64,000 nt of DNA, from positions 620,001-684,000 of the forward strand of contig CAWADH010000008.1 in the NCBI GenBank assembly GCA_963780795.1. The letters run 5' to 3'. This DNA is from DATJGR01 sp963780795 (GTDB lineage Bacteria; Pseudomonadota; Gammaproteobacteria; Pseudomonadales; Azotimanducaceae). The position numbers and the translations under genes are program-made. The notes beneath the pieces were generated by a model. The model was not told the origin of the DNA, ran no database searches, and saw only the letters and a program-made list of their open reading frames with translations. Every line of letters starts with the position of its first letter. The first letter of the stretch is position 1. This document shows positions 45,948-54,077 of the stretch, in pieces.

Positions 45948-46005
45948 TGTCGTGTCGTGCCGGATGCGGCACTAGAATGCGTGGCGCCGTAACGGAGTGA
46001 GCCTG

Positions 46006-47220
46006 ATGTCGAGATTCGTTGTGATCGGTGGCGGCCACGCCGCGGGACAAGCCGTCGCCAGCCTGCGCCAGGATGGTTTCGAGGGCGAGATCGTCGTGAT
46101 CGGCGACGAACCGCACGTGCCGTATCAGCGCCCGCCACTGTCGAAGCAGTACCTTTCCGGCGAACATACGATCGATCGTGTCTATCTGCGGGCCTCGGCG
46201 TTCTACGACGAACGCAAGATCACGCTGCACCTCGGCGTGCGCGCCGAGCGCATCGATCCGAAAGCCCAGACCGTGACGCTCTCTAACGGCGAAACGATTC
46301 AGTACGACAAGCTGCTGATCGCCACCGGCAGCCGCGCCCGACGCCTCGACATTCCCGGCAGCGATCTGGCGGGCATTCACTATCTGCGCACCGTGGGGGA
46401 TGTCGACGCGATCCGCGCCGGCTTCGGCGCCGGCAAGAAGATGACGATCGCCGGCGGCGGCTACATCGGTCTCGAAGTCGCGTCGGTGGCCGTCACGGCC
46501 GGCCTCGACGTCACCGTACTCGAAATGGAAGAGCGCATCCTCAAACGCGTCACCACGCCGGCGATGAGCGCGTTCTATCACGCGCTGCACACCGGGCGCG
46601 GCGTGAAGATCCGCACCAGCACGAGAGTGTCAGGGTTCGCCGGAAAGAACGGACACGTCGAAGCGGTGCTCACCGCGTCGGGCGAACGGATTCCGGCGGA
46701 TCTCGTGCTCGTCGGTGTGGGAATCATTCCGAATACCGAAATCGCGTCGGAGGCAGGCATCGCCTGCGACAACGGCATTCTGGTCGACGACCACTGCCGC
46801 ACCTCCGATCCCGACATCTACGCTGCCGGCGACTGCACGAATCATCCGAACGCGCTGCTCGGACGGCGCTTGCGGCTCGAGAGTGTGCCGAACGCGATGG
46901 AGCAGGCGCGTGTCGCCACGGCAAACATGAACGGCGGCGACGCGACGTACGCGTCGATTCCGTGGTTCTGGTCCGACCAGTACGAACTGAAGCTGCAGAT
47001 GGTCGGCTTCTCGTCCGACGGTGACACCGCAGTGGTGCGCGGCGATCCATCCGCTAACCAGTTCGCGACCTTCTATCTGAAGGACGGCGTGCTGGTGGCC
47101 GTGGATGCGGTGAACAGCCCGCGCGAGTTCATGGCGTGCCGGCAGATGGTGGACAAGCGTTCGAAGCCCGATCCCGCCAAGCTCGCCGACCCGAAGGTGC
47201 CGCTGAAGGAATTGATCTAG
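46006..47220 (+). CDS. FAD-dependent ferredoxin/rubredoxin reductase-like oxidoreductase
   Basis: A 404-residue NAD(P)H:ferredoxin reductase of the rhodocoxin/putidaredoxin-reductase type. FAD Rossmann motif GGGHAAGQAVASLRQ, PYQRPPLSKQYLSG, an NAD-binding GGGYIGLEVASVAV, a second FAD motif IYAAGDCTNHPN, and a C-terminal reductase domain (about 325-400). ATG 46006 is chosen with CGGAG 8 nt upstream over the in-frame GTG at 45997. It would feed electrons to a ferredoxin-dependent oxygenase or P450, none of which is encoded here. Confidence 0.9.
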   Translation: MSRFVVIGGGHAAGQAVASLRQDGFEGEIVVIGDEPHVPYQRPPLSKQYLSGEHTIDRVYLRASAFYDERKITLHLGVRAERIDPKAQTVTLSNGETIQYDKLLIATGSRARRLDIPGSDLAGIHYLRTVGDVDAIRAGFGAGKKMTIAGGGYIGLEVASVAVTAGLDVTVLEMEERILKRVTTPAMSAFYHALHTGRGVKIRTSTRVSGFAGKNGHVEAVLTASGERIPADLVLVGVGIIPNTEIASEAGIACDNGILVDDHCRTSDPDIYAAGDCTNHPNALLGRRLRLESVPNAMEQARVATANMNGGDATYASIPWFWSDQYELKLQMVGFSSDGDTAVVRGDPSANQFATFYLKDGVLVAVDAVNSPREFMACRQMVDKRSKPDPAKLADPKVPLKELI

Positions 47221-47238
47221 CCGGCGCCTTGATCTGGC

Positions 47239-47264
47239 CGGGTGCCTGGCACCAGCGATGACTT
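47239..47264. repeat. REP-like repeat, locus 2 element a
   Basis: Palindromic core GGTGCC-T-GGCACC followed by AGCGATGACTT. The unit recurs 42 nt downstream with one difference and matches locus 1 element a. Sits between the convergent reductase and methionine aminopeptidase genes. Confidence 0.65.
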
Positions 47265-47280
47265 CTCGTGTTGGATGCAG

Positions 47281-47306
47281 CCGGTGCCTGGCACCGGCGA
47301 TGACTT
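47281..47306. repeat. REP-like repeat, locus 2 element b
   Basis: Core CCGGTGCC-T-GGCACCGG followed by CGATGACTT. Second copy of the unit at 47239-47264, 10 nt before the end of the map gene. Confidence 0.65.
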
Positions 47307-47315
47307 ATTGCGGGG

Positions 47316-48056
47316 CTATGCGGTCACGATGATCGGCGCGCCATCGGTCACGATCAGCGTCTGCTCGAATTGCGCCACCAGCTCACCGACACCGCACGTC
47401 AGGGTCCAACCGTCGTCCATCTCGAACACATCATCGGCGTCGGTGGTGAAGAACGGTTCGATCGTCAGCACCATGCCGCGTCGGAGTACGCGACGTTCAC
47501 GCGGATTGTTGCGCGGTACGTAGCTCGGTTCTTCGTGCAGCGTGCGACCCACACCGTGGCTCGCGAGATTGCCGACGATCCGGTAGCCGTAACGATCGGC
47601 GACCCGCTGCACCGTGTGACCGATCACGTTGAGCGAGCGGCCGGCACGAACGCGTCGCAAGGCCTCAGTGACCGCCTGGCGAACGGCGCGGCAGATCCGC
47701 GTGCGCGCGGGGTCCGCGGGCGCCAGCACGAACGATTCGCCCATGTCGGCAATGTAGCCGTGGAATTCGGCCGACACGTCGATGTTCACCATGTCGCCCG
47801 CCAGCAGCCGACGCGGCCCCGGAATGCCGTGCGCCGCCTGCTCGTTCACGCTGATGCACGTCGCACCGGGAAAGTCGTACATCGCCTGCGGTGCGGAGCG
47901 CGCGCCGCGCACCTCGAACACATGCGCCGCGATCGCATCGAGTTCGGCAGTGGTAACGCCCGGCACCGCCGCCGCCTTCATCCGCTCGAATGCTTCACGC
48001 ACGATCCGACCCGCGGCAAGCAACTGGTCGACGTCGTGTTTGGTGTCTGCCGTCAT
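47316..48056 (-). CDS. map: Type I methionine aminopeptidase
   Basis: A 246-residue metallopeptidase that removes N-terminal Met. Metal ligands are visible: Asp in VNIDVSAEF, Asp in YIADMGESF, His in SHGVGRTLHEEP, Glu in TIEPFF and Glu in QFEQTLIVT. A substrate-binding His lies in AAHGIPG. ATG 48056 is the natural start; the upstream open frame overlaps the glycosylase gene. The sequence departs from the E. coli type in several core segments, so it may be a second, non-essential paralogue; that cannot be judged from this window. Confidence 0.93.
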   Translation of the reverse strand: MTADTKHDVDQLLAAGRIVREAFERMKAAAVPGVTTAELDAIAAHVFEVRGARSAPQAMYDFPGATCISVNEQAAHGIPGPRRLLAGDMVNIDVSAEFHGYIADMGESFVLAPADPARTRICRAVRQAVTEALRRVRAGRSLNVIGHTVQRVADRYGYRIVGNLASHGVGRTLHEEPSYVPRNNPRERRVLRRGMVLTIEPFFTTDADDVFEMDDGWTLTCGVGELVAQFEQTLIVTDGAPIIVTA

Positions 48057-48070
48057 GACGCCTGGTCCCG

Positions 48071-48745
48071 CTAACCCACCGTGCACGCCAGCGTGCGCGA
48101 GATCTCGGCGAAAGAGCGACTGCTCTCCTCCCGCCATTCGTTGAACGCGGCCTGCACCGCGGCGAGCGCCTTCCTGCCGCTGGGCGCTTTGTCGACGACC
48201 TTCTGCCGCACCAGCGCGGTCACGACGTCGGCCGACAGCATGAAGGTGTCTTTGCCGACGAAGCGCAGGAAGAACGGACCGGAGTTGCCGCCGAGCCGTT
48301 GCCCACGCCGCTTCAAATCGTCCCACAGTCCGACCACGTCGTCCGCCGGCCACGTGGCCAGATAGTGACCGAACCCGCCGTGTTGCGCGCGCATCTCGCG
48401 CACGAACTGCGCGTTGCCGCGAACCGACGCAATCTTCTTTGCGTTGCGAACAATGCGTTCGTCTTCGCCAAGGCGCTCGAGATCCTCATCCGACAACATC
48501 GCGCACGCGGTGGTGTCGAAGCGATCGAACGCCGCTTCGAAACCGGGCCACTTGTGTTCGATGATCTGCCAGACGAAGCCCGATCGGAAAACGCACTTCG
48601 TCATCTCGGCCAGATATCGGTCGTCGGTGATACGCTTCAGCTGCGCAGCCGTTTTGGGCTTTGGCAGCAGCGCTTCCAGTTCTTCCGCGCCGCCCTTGCG
48701 TGCTGCAGCTTTCTCGTAGATCGCGGAAAATGACTGCAACAGCAC
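48071..48745 (-). CDS. DNA-3-methyladenine glycosylase I family protein
   Basis: A Tag-family base-excision glycosylase of about 224 residues removing 3-methyladenine. Family matches include DDRYLAEMTKCVFRSGFVWQ, KWPGFEAAFDRFD, DLKRRGQRLGGN and FMLSADVV. GTG 48745 is proposed as start because homologues begin with a short stretch before SFSAIYEKAAARKGG. An ATG at 48787 is in frame but would overlap the divergent CULT gene. It ends 14 nt before map and is probably co-transcribed with it. Confidence 0.82.
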   Translation of the reverse strand: MLLQSFSAIYEKAAARKGGAEELEALLPKPKTAAQLKRITDDRYLAEMTKCVFRSGFVWQIIEHKWPGFEAAFDRFDTTACAMLSDEDLERLGEDERIVRNAKKIASVRGNAQFVREMRAQHGGFGHYLATWPADDVVGLWDDLKRRGQRLGGNSGPFFLRFVGKDTFMLSADVVTALVRQKVVDKAPSGRKALAAVQAAFNEWREESSRSFAEISRTLACTVG

Positions 48746-48752
48746 GCCCCCG

Positions 48753-49169
48753 ATGGTTCGAAGCGCGATGATCGACGTCGTCGACAAACCCCGTCAAGCC
48801 ACGCTCGACCCCAAGCTCAAGGCGCTTCTGGATCAGGAGCCGCACTCGCAGAAGGGCTACGTCTACTGCACGAGCTGCCGTCACGTCATCAGTCACATCG
48901 ATCACCGCATCGAAGTCGGCGGCAGTCACGATCACCGTTTCACCAATCCGCATGGTTACCGCTACCACCTGGGCTGCTATCGTGAAGCGCTGGGCTGCAC
49001 CGTCAGCGGTCCGCCGAATGCCGCAGACACCTGGTTCCCGAACCACGTCTGGCGGCTCGCGCAATGCGAGGCGTGCGCAATCCATCTGGGCTGGTTGTTC
49101 GCTCATGCGGAGGGTGGCTCGTTCTTCGGACTGATCACCGATCGCATCCAAACCGAAACTGACACCTGA
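48753..49169 (+). CDS. CULT (cereblon-like, thalidomide-binding fold) domain protein
   Basis: A 138-residue protein consisting almost entirely of a CULT domain, the ligand-binding fold of cereblon. Zinc Cys pairs are C39/C42 (CTSC) and C105/C108 (CEAC). The aromatic cage Trp are W94 (TWFP), W100 (HVWRL) and W114 (HLGWLF). GGSHDH, TNPHGYRYHLGCY and SFFGLITDRI are further family signatures, closely like the stand-alone bacterial CULT protein of Magnetospirillum. Bacterial function is unknown. ATG 48753 or 48768 could be the start. It is followed by a HAD gene after 6 nt, so the two are likely an operon. Confidence 0.88.
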   Translation: MVRSAMIDVVDKPRQATLDPKLKALLDQEPHSQKGYVYCTSCRHVISHIDHRIEVGGSHDHRFTNPHGYRYHLGCYREALGCTVSGPPNAADTWFPNHVWRLAQCEACAIHLGWLFAHAEGGSFFGLITDRIQTETDT

Positions 49170-49175
49170 GGACCC

Positions 49176-49874
49176 ATGACGATCAAGATCGACGCAAACG
49201 GCTACGACGCGATCACGTTCGACTGCTACGGAACGCTGATCGATTGGGAAGCCGGCTTGATGAGCTACATCAAGCCGCTGCTGGAAGCGCACGACGCCCA
49301 CGCGGTTGCGAGCTTTGTGCTCGACTTCTACGGGCGCACGGAGAGCAAGCTGCAGGCCGGCCCTTATCGACCGTATCGGCAGATCCTCCAGGGCGTGCTG
49401 GCGGCACTCGGCGAACGGCTGGGCTTCCACCCCTCTGCAGATGCGTTAGCCGGATTTCCCGACAGCATCGGCGACTGGCTGCCGTTCCCGGACACCATCG
49501 CTTCGCTGAAGGCGCTCGGTCCGCGCTTCCAGCTGGTCGTGGTGTCGAACATCGACGACGACCTGTTCGACCTGACGCAGGCGCGCCTCAACGTCAACTT
49601 CGACCACGTCATAACGGCGGCGCAAGTTGGCGCCTACAAGCCCGATCCGCGGCCGTTCAAAGCGGCCATCGAGCGGATCGGTGTTCCGAAAGAGCGGATC
49701 CTGCACGTGGCGCAGAGCCTGTATCACGACATCGCACCGGCAAAAGCGCTGGGGCTCGACACGGTGTGGATCGATCGCCACGACGGTCACGGCAGCGGCG
49801 CAACGCCTGCATCCGACGCGGCGCCGAAGTGGGCGTTGCGGAACCTCGGCGAGCTGGTGGAAGCGCTGTCCTAG
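49176..49874 (+). CDS. HAD hydrolase, haloacid dehalogenase type II-like
   Basis: A 232-residue haloacid-dehalogenase superfamily enzyme. Motif I FDCYGTLIDWE (nucleophile Asp), motif II VVVSNIDDD, Lys in GAYKPDPRPF, and motif IV region VAQSLYHDIAPAKALGLDTVWIDR. This matches 2-haloacid dehalogenase-type proteins, though the natural substrate may be a phosphoester. GAGGA lies ahead of ATG 49176, 6 nt after the CULT gene. Confidence 0.88.
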   Translation: MTIKIDANGYDAITFDCYGTLIDWEAGLMSYIKPLLEAHDAHAVASFVLDFYGRTESKLQAGPYRPYRQILQGVLAALGERLGFHPSADALAGFPDSIGDWLPFPDTIASLKALGPRFQLVVVSNIDDDLFDLTQARLNVNFDHVITAAQVGAYKPDPRPFKAAIERIGVPKERILHVAQSLYHDIAPAKALGLDTVWIDRHDGHGSGATPASDAAPKWALRNLGELVEALS

Positions 49875-49904
49875 CGATCGGCCCCCATCGGTCGAACGCG
49901 CGCG

Positions 49905-51374
49905 TCAGGCCGCGCGCGCACCGACGACGCTCGGGTCGATCAGTACGGTTTCGAGCGGAGGGTCGTTCCGCACCGGCAATTCGACCGGCGGCGGCAGCGC
50001 CGCCGCCTTCAGTTCGAGCCATCCGGCGACGATGTCGTCGCGCAACGCGCCGACGTCGGGAACTGCTTCGAGACACGCCGTCACGCCGAGATCGACGCGA
50101 TCCACGTACGTCTGCACAGTCAGGTTCAGCGCGATCGAATGCGCGGGGATCGATACCGGAAAGTGACTGCGCATCGCGGCGCCGTGCAGGTACATCGTGC
50201 GGGCAGGGCCGCGCACGTTCGAAATCACCACGTTCACCATCGGTGCCATGAAGTCGGCCAGACGTAGCCGCTCGGCCCACAACGACGCGGTCGACATCAT
50301 CGCCGGCAATCCCGGCAGGTGCAGATCGTCGGGCTGCAACGCACCGGTGTCGGCCACCACGCCTTTACCGACCTGCATCGACGCCTTGATCGCGAGCATG
50401 CGTTCCACGGGGTCGGCAACGTCGGTGGCGAGCGACGCTACCAGCATCGTCACCTGATTGCTCATGCTGGTGTCGCCGGGCGCACGCAGCGAAACCGGCA
50501 CGCCGCACCGCAACGCAGTGGCCGGCAAAGCGCCATTGCGCAACAGATAACGACGCAATCCGGCCGCACACACGGCCATCACCGCATCGTTCAGCGTCGC
50601 ACCCTTGGCTTTCGCGACGGCTTTCATTTCCAGCAGCGGCAGCGACGCCGCCGACCAGGTGCGATACGGACTGATCGCGCAGTTGAACGGCGTGCGCGGC
50701 GCGTCGCCGTAGAGCGCGCCGAGTCCGTTCTCGCCTTTCATCACACGGCCGAACAGACGTCCAACCGCTTTGCGCTGGCTATCGAGCCGCGACGTCCAGC
50801 CGAAGCTCTGGTCGATCAGCGATTTCGCGGCGTCGAACACGAGATCGAGTGCGCCGGGCTCTTCCTCCGCCGCCAGCGGCGGCGCGACTGGCGGATCGAC
50901 GGCGGGATCGCGCGAGAACAACACGTCGATGATGGCCTGCCCGGCCATGCCGTCTATGCACGCGTGGTGATACTTGCAGAACCACGCCACCTGTCCCGAT
51001 TCGAGACCCTCTATGTAGTAGAACGCCCACAACGGTTTGTCGCGTGGAAGCGGCGTTTCGTGCAGGCGCGCCACCATGGCTTCGAGTTGCAGCCACGTAC
51101 CAGGCGCGCCGAGCACGACGCGCGTCACGTGATTGTCGATCGAGAACGTCGGATCGTTGACCCACACCGGCTGATCGAGCGTGAACGGCGTCGACTTCAA
51201 CCGCTTGCACATGAACGGGATCGCGCGGACGCGATCGGCGAGATAGAGCTTCAGCTCGTTGAAGAAGCCATCGCGCTGCGGCACGTCGAGCAACTGCACC
51301 GAGCCGATGTTCATCGGGTTCGACGGACTCTCCATGTAGAGAAACGATGCGTCCGTGATTCCAAGCTTGTGCAT
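49905..51374 (-). CDS. Wax ester synthase/diacylglycerol acyltransferase (WS/DGAT)
   Basis: A 489-residue bifunctional acyltransferase making wax esters or triacylglycerol storage lipid from acyl-CoA. Catalytic motif HHACIDG (HHxxxDG) at residues 136-142, plus the C-terminal conserved NVVISNVRGP segment. Full length (family about 450-490). GGAG lies 7 nt before ATG 51374. It suggests neutral-lipid storage in the organism. Confidence 0.93.
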   Translation of the reverse strand: MHKLGITDASFLYMESPSNPMNIGSVQLLDVPQRDGFFNELKLYLADRVRAIPFMCKRLKSTPFTLDQPVWVNDPTFSIDNHVTRVVLGAPGTWLQLEAMVARLHETPLPRDKPLWAFYYIEGLESGQVAWFCKYHHACIDGMAGQAIIDVLFSRDPAVDPPVAPPLAAEEEPGALDLVFDAAKSLIDQSFGWTSRLDSQRKAVGRLFGRVMKGENGLGALYGDAPRTPFNCAISPYRTWSAASLPLLEMKAVAKAKGATLNDAVMAVCAAGLRRYLLRNGALPATALRCGVPVSLRAPGDTSMSNQVTMLVASLATDVADPVERMLAIKASMQVGKGVVADTGALQPDDLHLPGLPAMMSTASLWAERLRLADFMAPMVNVVISNVRGPARTMYLHGAAMRSHFPVSIPAHSIALNLTVQTYVDRVDLGVTACLEAVPDVGALRDDIVAGWLELKAAALPPPVELPVRNDPPLETVLIDPSVVGARAA

Positions 51375-51718
51375 CGTCGTCTCCGTCGAAGTCCATCAGC
51401 GATCTTGGGGGGAGGCGGCAGGCACGACGCCTGGGGTGAGAGCACGCAAGACGTGCCGACGAGGGGGGAGAGAGTCACGTCGTGCACTGCCGCCTGACTG
51501 AAGAAGTGCAATGTCCGGGCCAACTTTGTCGAGTCACGGTGATCAGACGCGAATCGCCAGTGTTTTCGCGGCATCGGCATCGCTCGTTCATTGCAGGGCG
51601 CCATCGCGATGGGTGGAAACACAGCAGATGCTGCGTCGAAACCGCACAGCATTGGGGCGAACCGAAGGCATATCGCACCGGTCGCGCGCATCGGTGACCG
51701 TGCGGGATCGGGCGAACG
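51375..51718. other. Intergenic region without a recognised gene
   Basis: 344 nt between the start of the WS/DGAT gene and the end of the small secreted protein gene, both on the minus strand. It should hold the WS/DGAT promoter, but I find no convincing -35/-10 pair, hairpin terminator or conserved short ORF. Short open frames on both strands lack ribosome sites and family features. Confidence 0.5.
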
Positions 51719-52132
51719 TTATTCCGGAGGGCAATCGCCGATGCGCTTCGCGACGTCGCGCATCGAAATCGTCTGTGTGAAGCCGGCGATTGGCAGTTCC
51801 ACCTCGGCGAGCGACTCGAAATGCGAGTCGCTGTGCTTCGTGACGGCCAGGGTACCGGTGGTGCCGTTCGAACAATCCATCCGGTACCGATACACCTTAT
51901 CTTCCTGACCTTCGGCCACCAGATTGCAGCCGCGCTCCTTGAAATCGTCGCGCAACGAATCGAACCAGTCGGTGTAATTGCTGAGGCAGACCTTCTTTTC
52001 CAGCGTTTCGCTGTCGCCGAAACTCGTCGTCACCTGATACTCGCCGCTCTGGAACGTCGGTACGTCGGCGGCGATGCCGAGCGCGGCGGGCACCAGCGCA
52101 AAACAGGCGACGAATCGGGCTCGCGTCTTCAT
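51719..52132 (-). CDS. Small secreted Cys-containing protein, DUF3617-like
   Basis: A 137-residue exported protein with a signal peptide (about 1-22). Four Cys in the mature part (KVCLSN, RGCNLV, MDCSNG, GDCPP) suggest two disulfides. The layout, a short GEYQVTT beta start, then VCLS and a later C-x-G-TTG pattern, resembles the DUF3617 family of periplasmic proteins of unknown function. It follows the serine hydrolase gene by 52 nt on the same strand. Confidence 0.65.
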   Translation of the reverse strand: MKTRARFVACFALVPAALGIAADVPTFQSGEYQVTTSFGDSETLEKKVCLSNYTDWFDSLRDDFKERGCNLVAEGQEDKVYRYRMDCSNGTTGTLAVTKHSDSHFESLAEVELPIAGFTQTISMRDVAKRIGDCPPE

Positions 52133-52184
52133 GCCAGCGAGTGTACGAGGTCGCTGTCGGTTTCGGAAAGGGGCGGCGTGCGCC

Positions 52185-53402
52185 TCAATCGACGATCGCT
52201 GGATAAACCAACGCTTTCAATTGGCCGCGGAAGTTGAACGTCGCCGACGGCATGAACTGCGTCATCAGAATCACCACCAGTTGCTCCAAGGGGTCTACCC
52301 AGAAAATCGTGCTCGCTGCGCCACCCCAGGCGTATTCCCCCTTCGAACCGATGGTGGCCGTGCGCTCCGGGCCCAGGTTGATCGAGAAACCCAGCCCGAA
52401 ACCGTAGCCCTCGTTGGCGGTTTCCGAGAAACTGCCGAGCGCCCAGCGCGTCAGATCTTCGCCGTTGGGCAGGTGGTTGCAGGTCATGAGTTCGATGGTC
52501 TTGCGTCCGAGAATGCGCACGCCGTCGAGTTCGCCGCCGTTCACCAGCATGCGACAGAAGCGCAGATAGTCGTGCGCGGTGGATATCAATCCGCCGCCGC
52601 CCGAGAAGAACGTTCGCGGTTTCAGGTAAACGCTGTTCTGGGGATCGTCCTCGAGCCGTAACGCCTTGCCGGGGCCGCGGCTGTAGTTCGCCGCGAATCG
52701 ATCCGCGCCGCCAGCTGGAAGCGTGAACGCGGTGTCCTTCATGCCGAGCGGTTCGAAGATGCGCGTGCGCAGGTAGGCGTCGAACGTCATGCCGGACATC
52801 ACCTCGACCAGATAGCCGAGCACATCGGTCGCGACCGAGTAGTTCCATCGTGTGCCCGGAGAGAACTCGAGCGGCAAGTTCGCCAACGTATCGATCATGG
52901 TGCGCAGCGTGGTGCCTTCACCCGCGCCGACTCCGAGTTTGCGATACGCGTGGTCGACGTTGCTCCGGTTCATGAAGCCGTAAGTGAGCCCGGACATGTG
53001 CGTGAACAGATCCTTCACCGTCATCGCGCGCTCGACCGGCCGCGTCACGAAGTTCGGCACCACGCCCGCCTGATACACGGCCAGGTCGCGCCACTGCGGA
53101 ATGAAGCGATGCACCGGATCGTTCAGCTGAAAGCGACCGTCTTCGTACAGCATCATCAGGGCGACGCTGGTGATCGGCTTCGTCATGGAATAAATGCGGA
53201 AGATCGTGTCGTCTCGCATCGGCTTGCCGCGCTCGACGTCCATGCTGCCGAGCGGTTCGAAATACGCGAGCGAACCCTTGCGGAACACCACCGGCAGCGC
53301 GCCGGCGATCTTGCCGGGCTCGATGTAACGCTGCATCAGATGGTCGCTGATTCTGCCGAGTGCACGCGCAGACATGCCTGCGGCGGCCGCGTCGATACGC
53401 AT
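52185..53402 (-). CDS. Class C beta-lactamase-like serine hydrolase (family VIII esterase type)
   Basis: A 405-residue serine hydrolase. SxxK is SMTK (FRIYSMTKP), the Tyr motif is WNYSVATDV, and the KTG-equivalent is WGG (YAWGGAASTIFW). The pattern fits EstB-type esterases rather than true beta-lactamases. No signal peptide is visible, so it is probably cytoplasmic. ATG 53402 with a GAGAGGA-type ribosome site is preferred to an upstream start. Substrate unknown. Confidence 0.88.
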   Translation of the reverse strand: MRIDAAAAGMSARALGRISDHLMQRYIEPGKIAGALPVVFRKGSLAYFEPLGSMDVERGKPMRDDTIFRIYSMTKPITSVALMMLYEDGRFQLNDPVHRFIPQWRDLAVYQAGVVPNFVTRPVERAMTVKDLFTHMSGLTYGFMNRSNVDHAYRKLGVGAGEGTTLRTMIDTLANLPLEFSPGTRWNYSVATDVLGYLVEVMSGMTFDAYLRTRIFEPLGMKDTAFTLPAGGADRFAANYSRGPGKALRLEDDPQNSVYLKPRTFFSGGGGLISTAHDYLRFCRMLVNGGELDGVRILGRKTIELMTCNHLPNGEDLTRWALGSFSETANEGYGFGLGFSINLGPERTATIGSKGEYAWGGAASTIFWVDPLEQLVVILMTQFMPSATFNFRGQLKALVYPAIVD

Positions 53403-53531
53403 TCTTCGATCCTCTCTCCCCACGAGTGCGCCACTGTACGAAATGCGGCGCGTTCGATTCAACACGCGTTACATTTCGAGCGACTCGCGCTGCTGTTCAA
53501 CGAATCCAAAGCTGAGTAGCATCCGATCGTC

Positions 53532-54077
53532 ATGTCGAAACCCGCACCCACGCCGAAATCGCAACCCGCGCACGCGCCGTCGCCGTCGCCGTCGATGGCA
53601 ACGACCATCGAGATCACGAAAGACTATCTGCACTTCTCTGCAGCGCACTTCACGATCTTTTCGGCCACCGAGCGCGAGAACCTGCACGGCCACAACTTCG
53701 ACGTGAGTTGTTCGCTCGACACTACGGTCGGGCCGAACGGTCTCGCGTTCGATTACAACGTCGTCAAAGATCGATTGATGGCGCTGTGCGACGAGCTCGA
53801 CGAGCGCGTATTGTTGCCCGGGCAATCGCCGCACCTCACGTTCACCAAGGAAGCGGGTTATCTGATTGCATGCTTCGCCGATGAACGGATTCCGTTCCTC
53901 GAGCGCGATGCGCTGCTGCTGCCGATTCGCAATGCCACGGTCGAAGAGTTCGCCCGCTGGTTCGCGATCCGTCTCGGCGCCGACGCAGAACTGCGCCGGC
54001 AACCGATCGAATCATTGAACGTACGCGTTTCCTCCGGCCCCGGTCAGTGGGCCTCCTGCCGCTGGAGTCGGCCATGA
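53532..54077 (+). CDS. 6-pyruvoyltetrahydropterin synthase family protein, PTPS-III-like
   Basis: A 181-residue PTPS/QueD-fold enzyme. Zinc His are H39 (HFSAAHF) and H52/H54 (LHGHNF). The catalytic Cys of QueD and PTPS-II (CxxxHGH) is absent and the motif reads E49-N-L-H-G-H, which is the EXXHGH signature of PTPS-III enzymes that make 6-hydroxymethyldihydropterin in place of FolB. The first 21 residues are Pro/Ser/Ala-rich and could be untranslated if Met22 (53595) is the start. Its stop overlaps the SDR start (ATGA), implying a shared pterin pathway. Confidence 0.85.
   Translation: MSKPAPTPKSQPAHAPSPSPSMATTIEITKDYLHFSAAHFTIFSATERENLHGHNFDVSCSLDTTVGPNGLAFDYNVVKDRLMALCDELDERVLLPGQSPHLTFTKEAGYLIACFADERIPFLERDALLLPIRNATVEEFARWFAIRLGADAELRRQPIESLNVRVSSGPGQWASCRWSRP

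Noticed and set aside
48787..48787. ATG at 48787 as start of the 3-methyladenine glycosylase
   Set aside because: It would overlap the divergent CULT gene, and the added residues do not match the family N terminus.
51482..51908. Short plus-strand open frames in the gap and over the DUF3617-like gene
   Set aside because: No ribosome sites or family features; the minus-strand gene has a clear signal peptide and Cys pattern.
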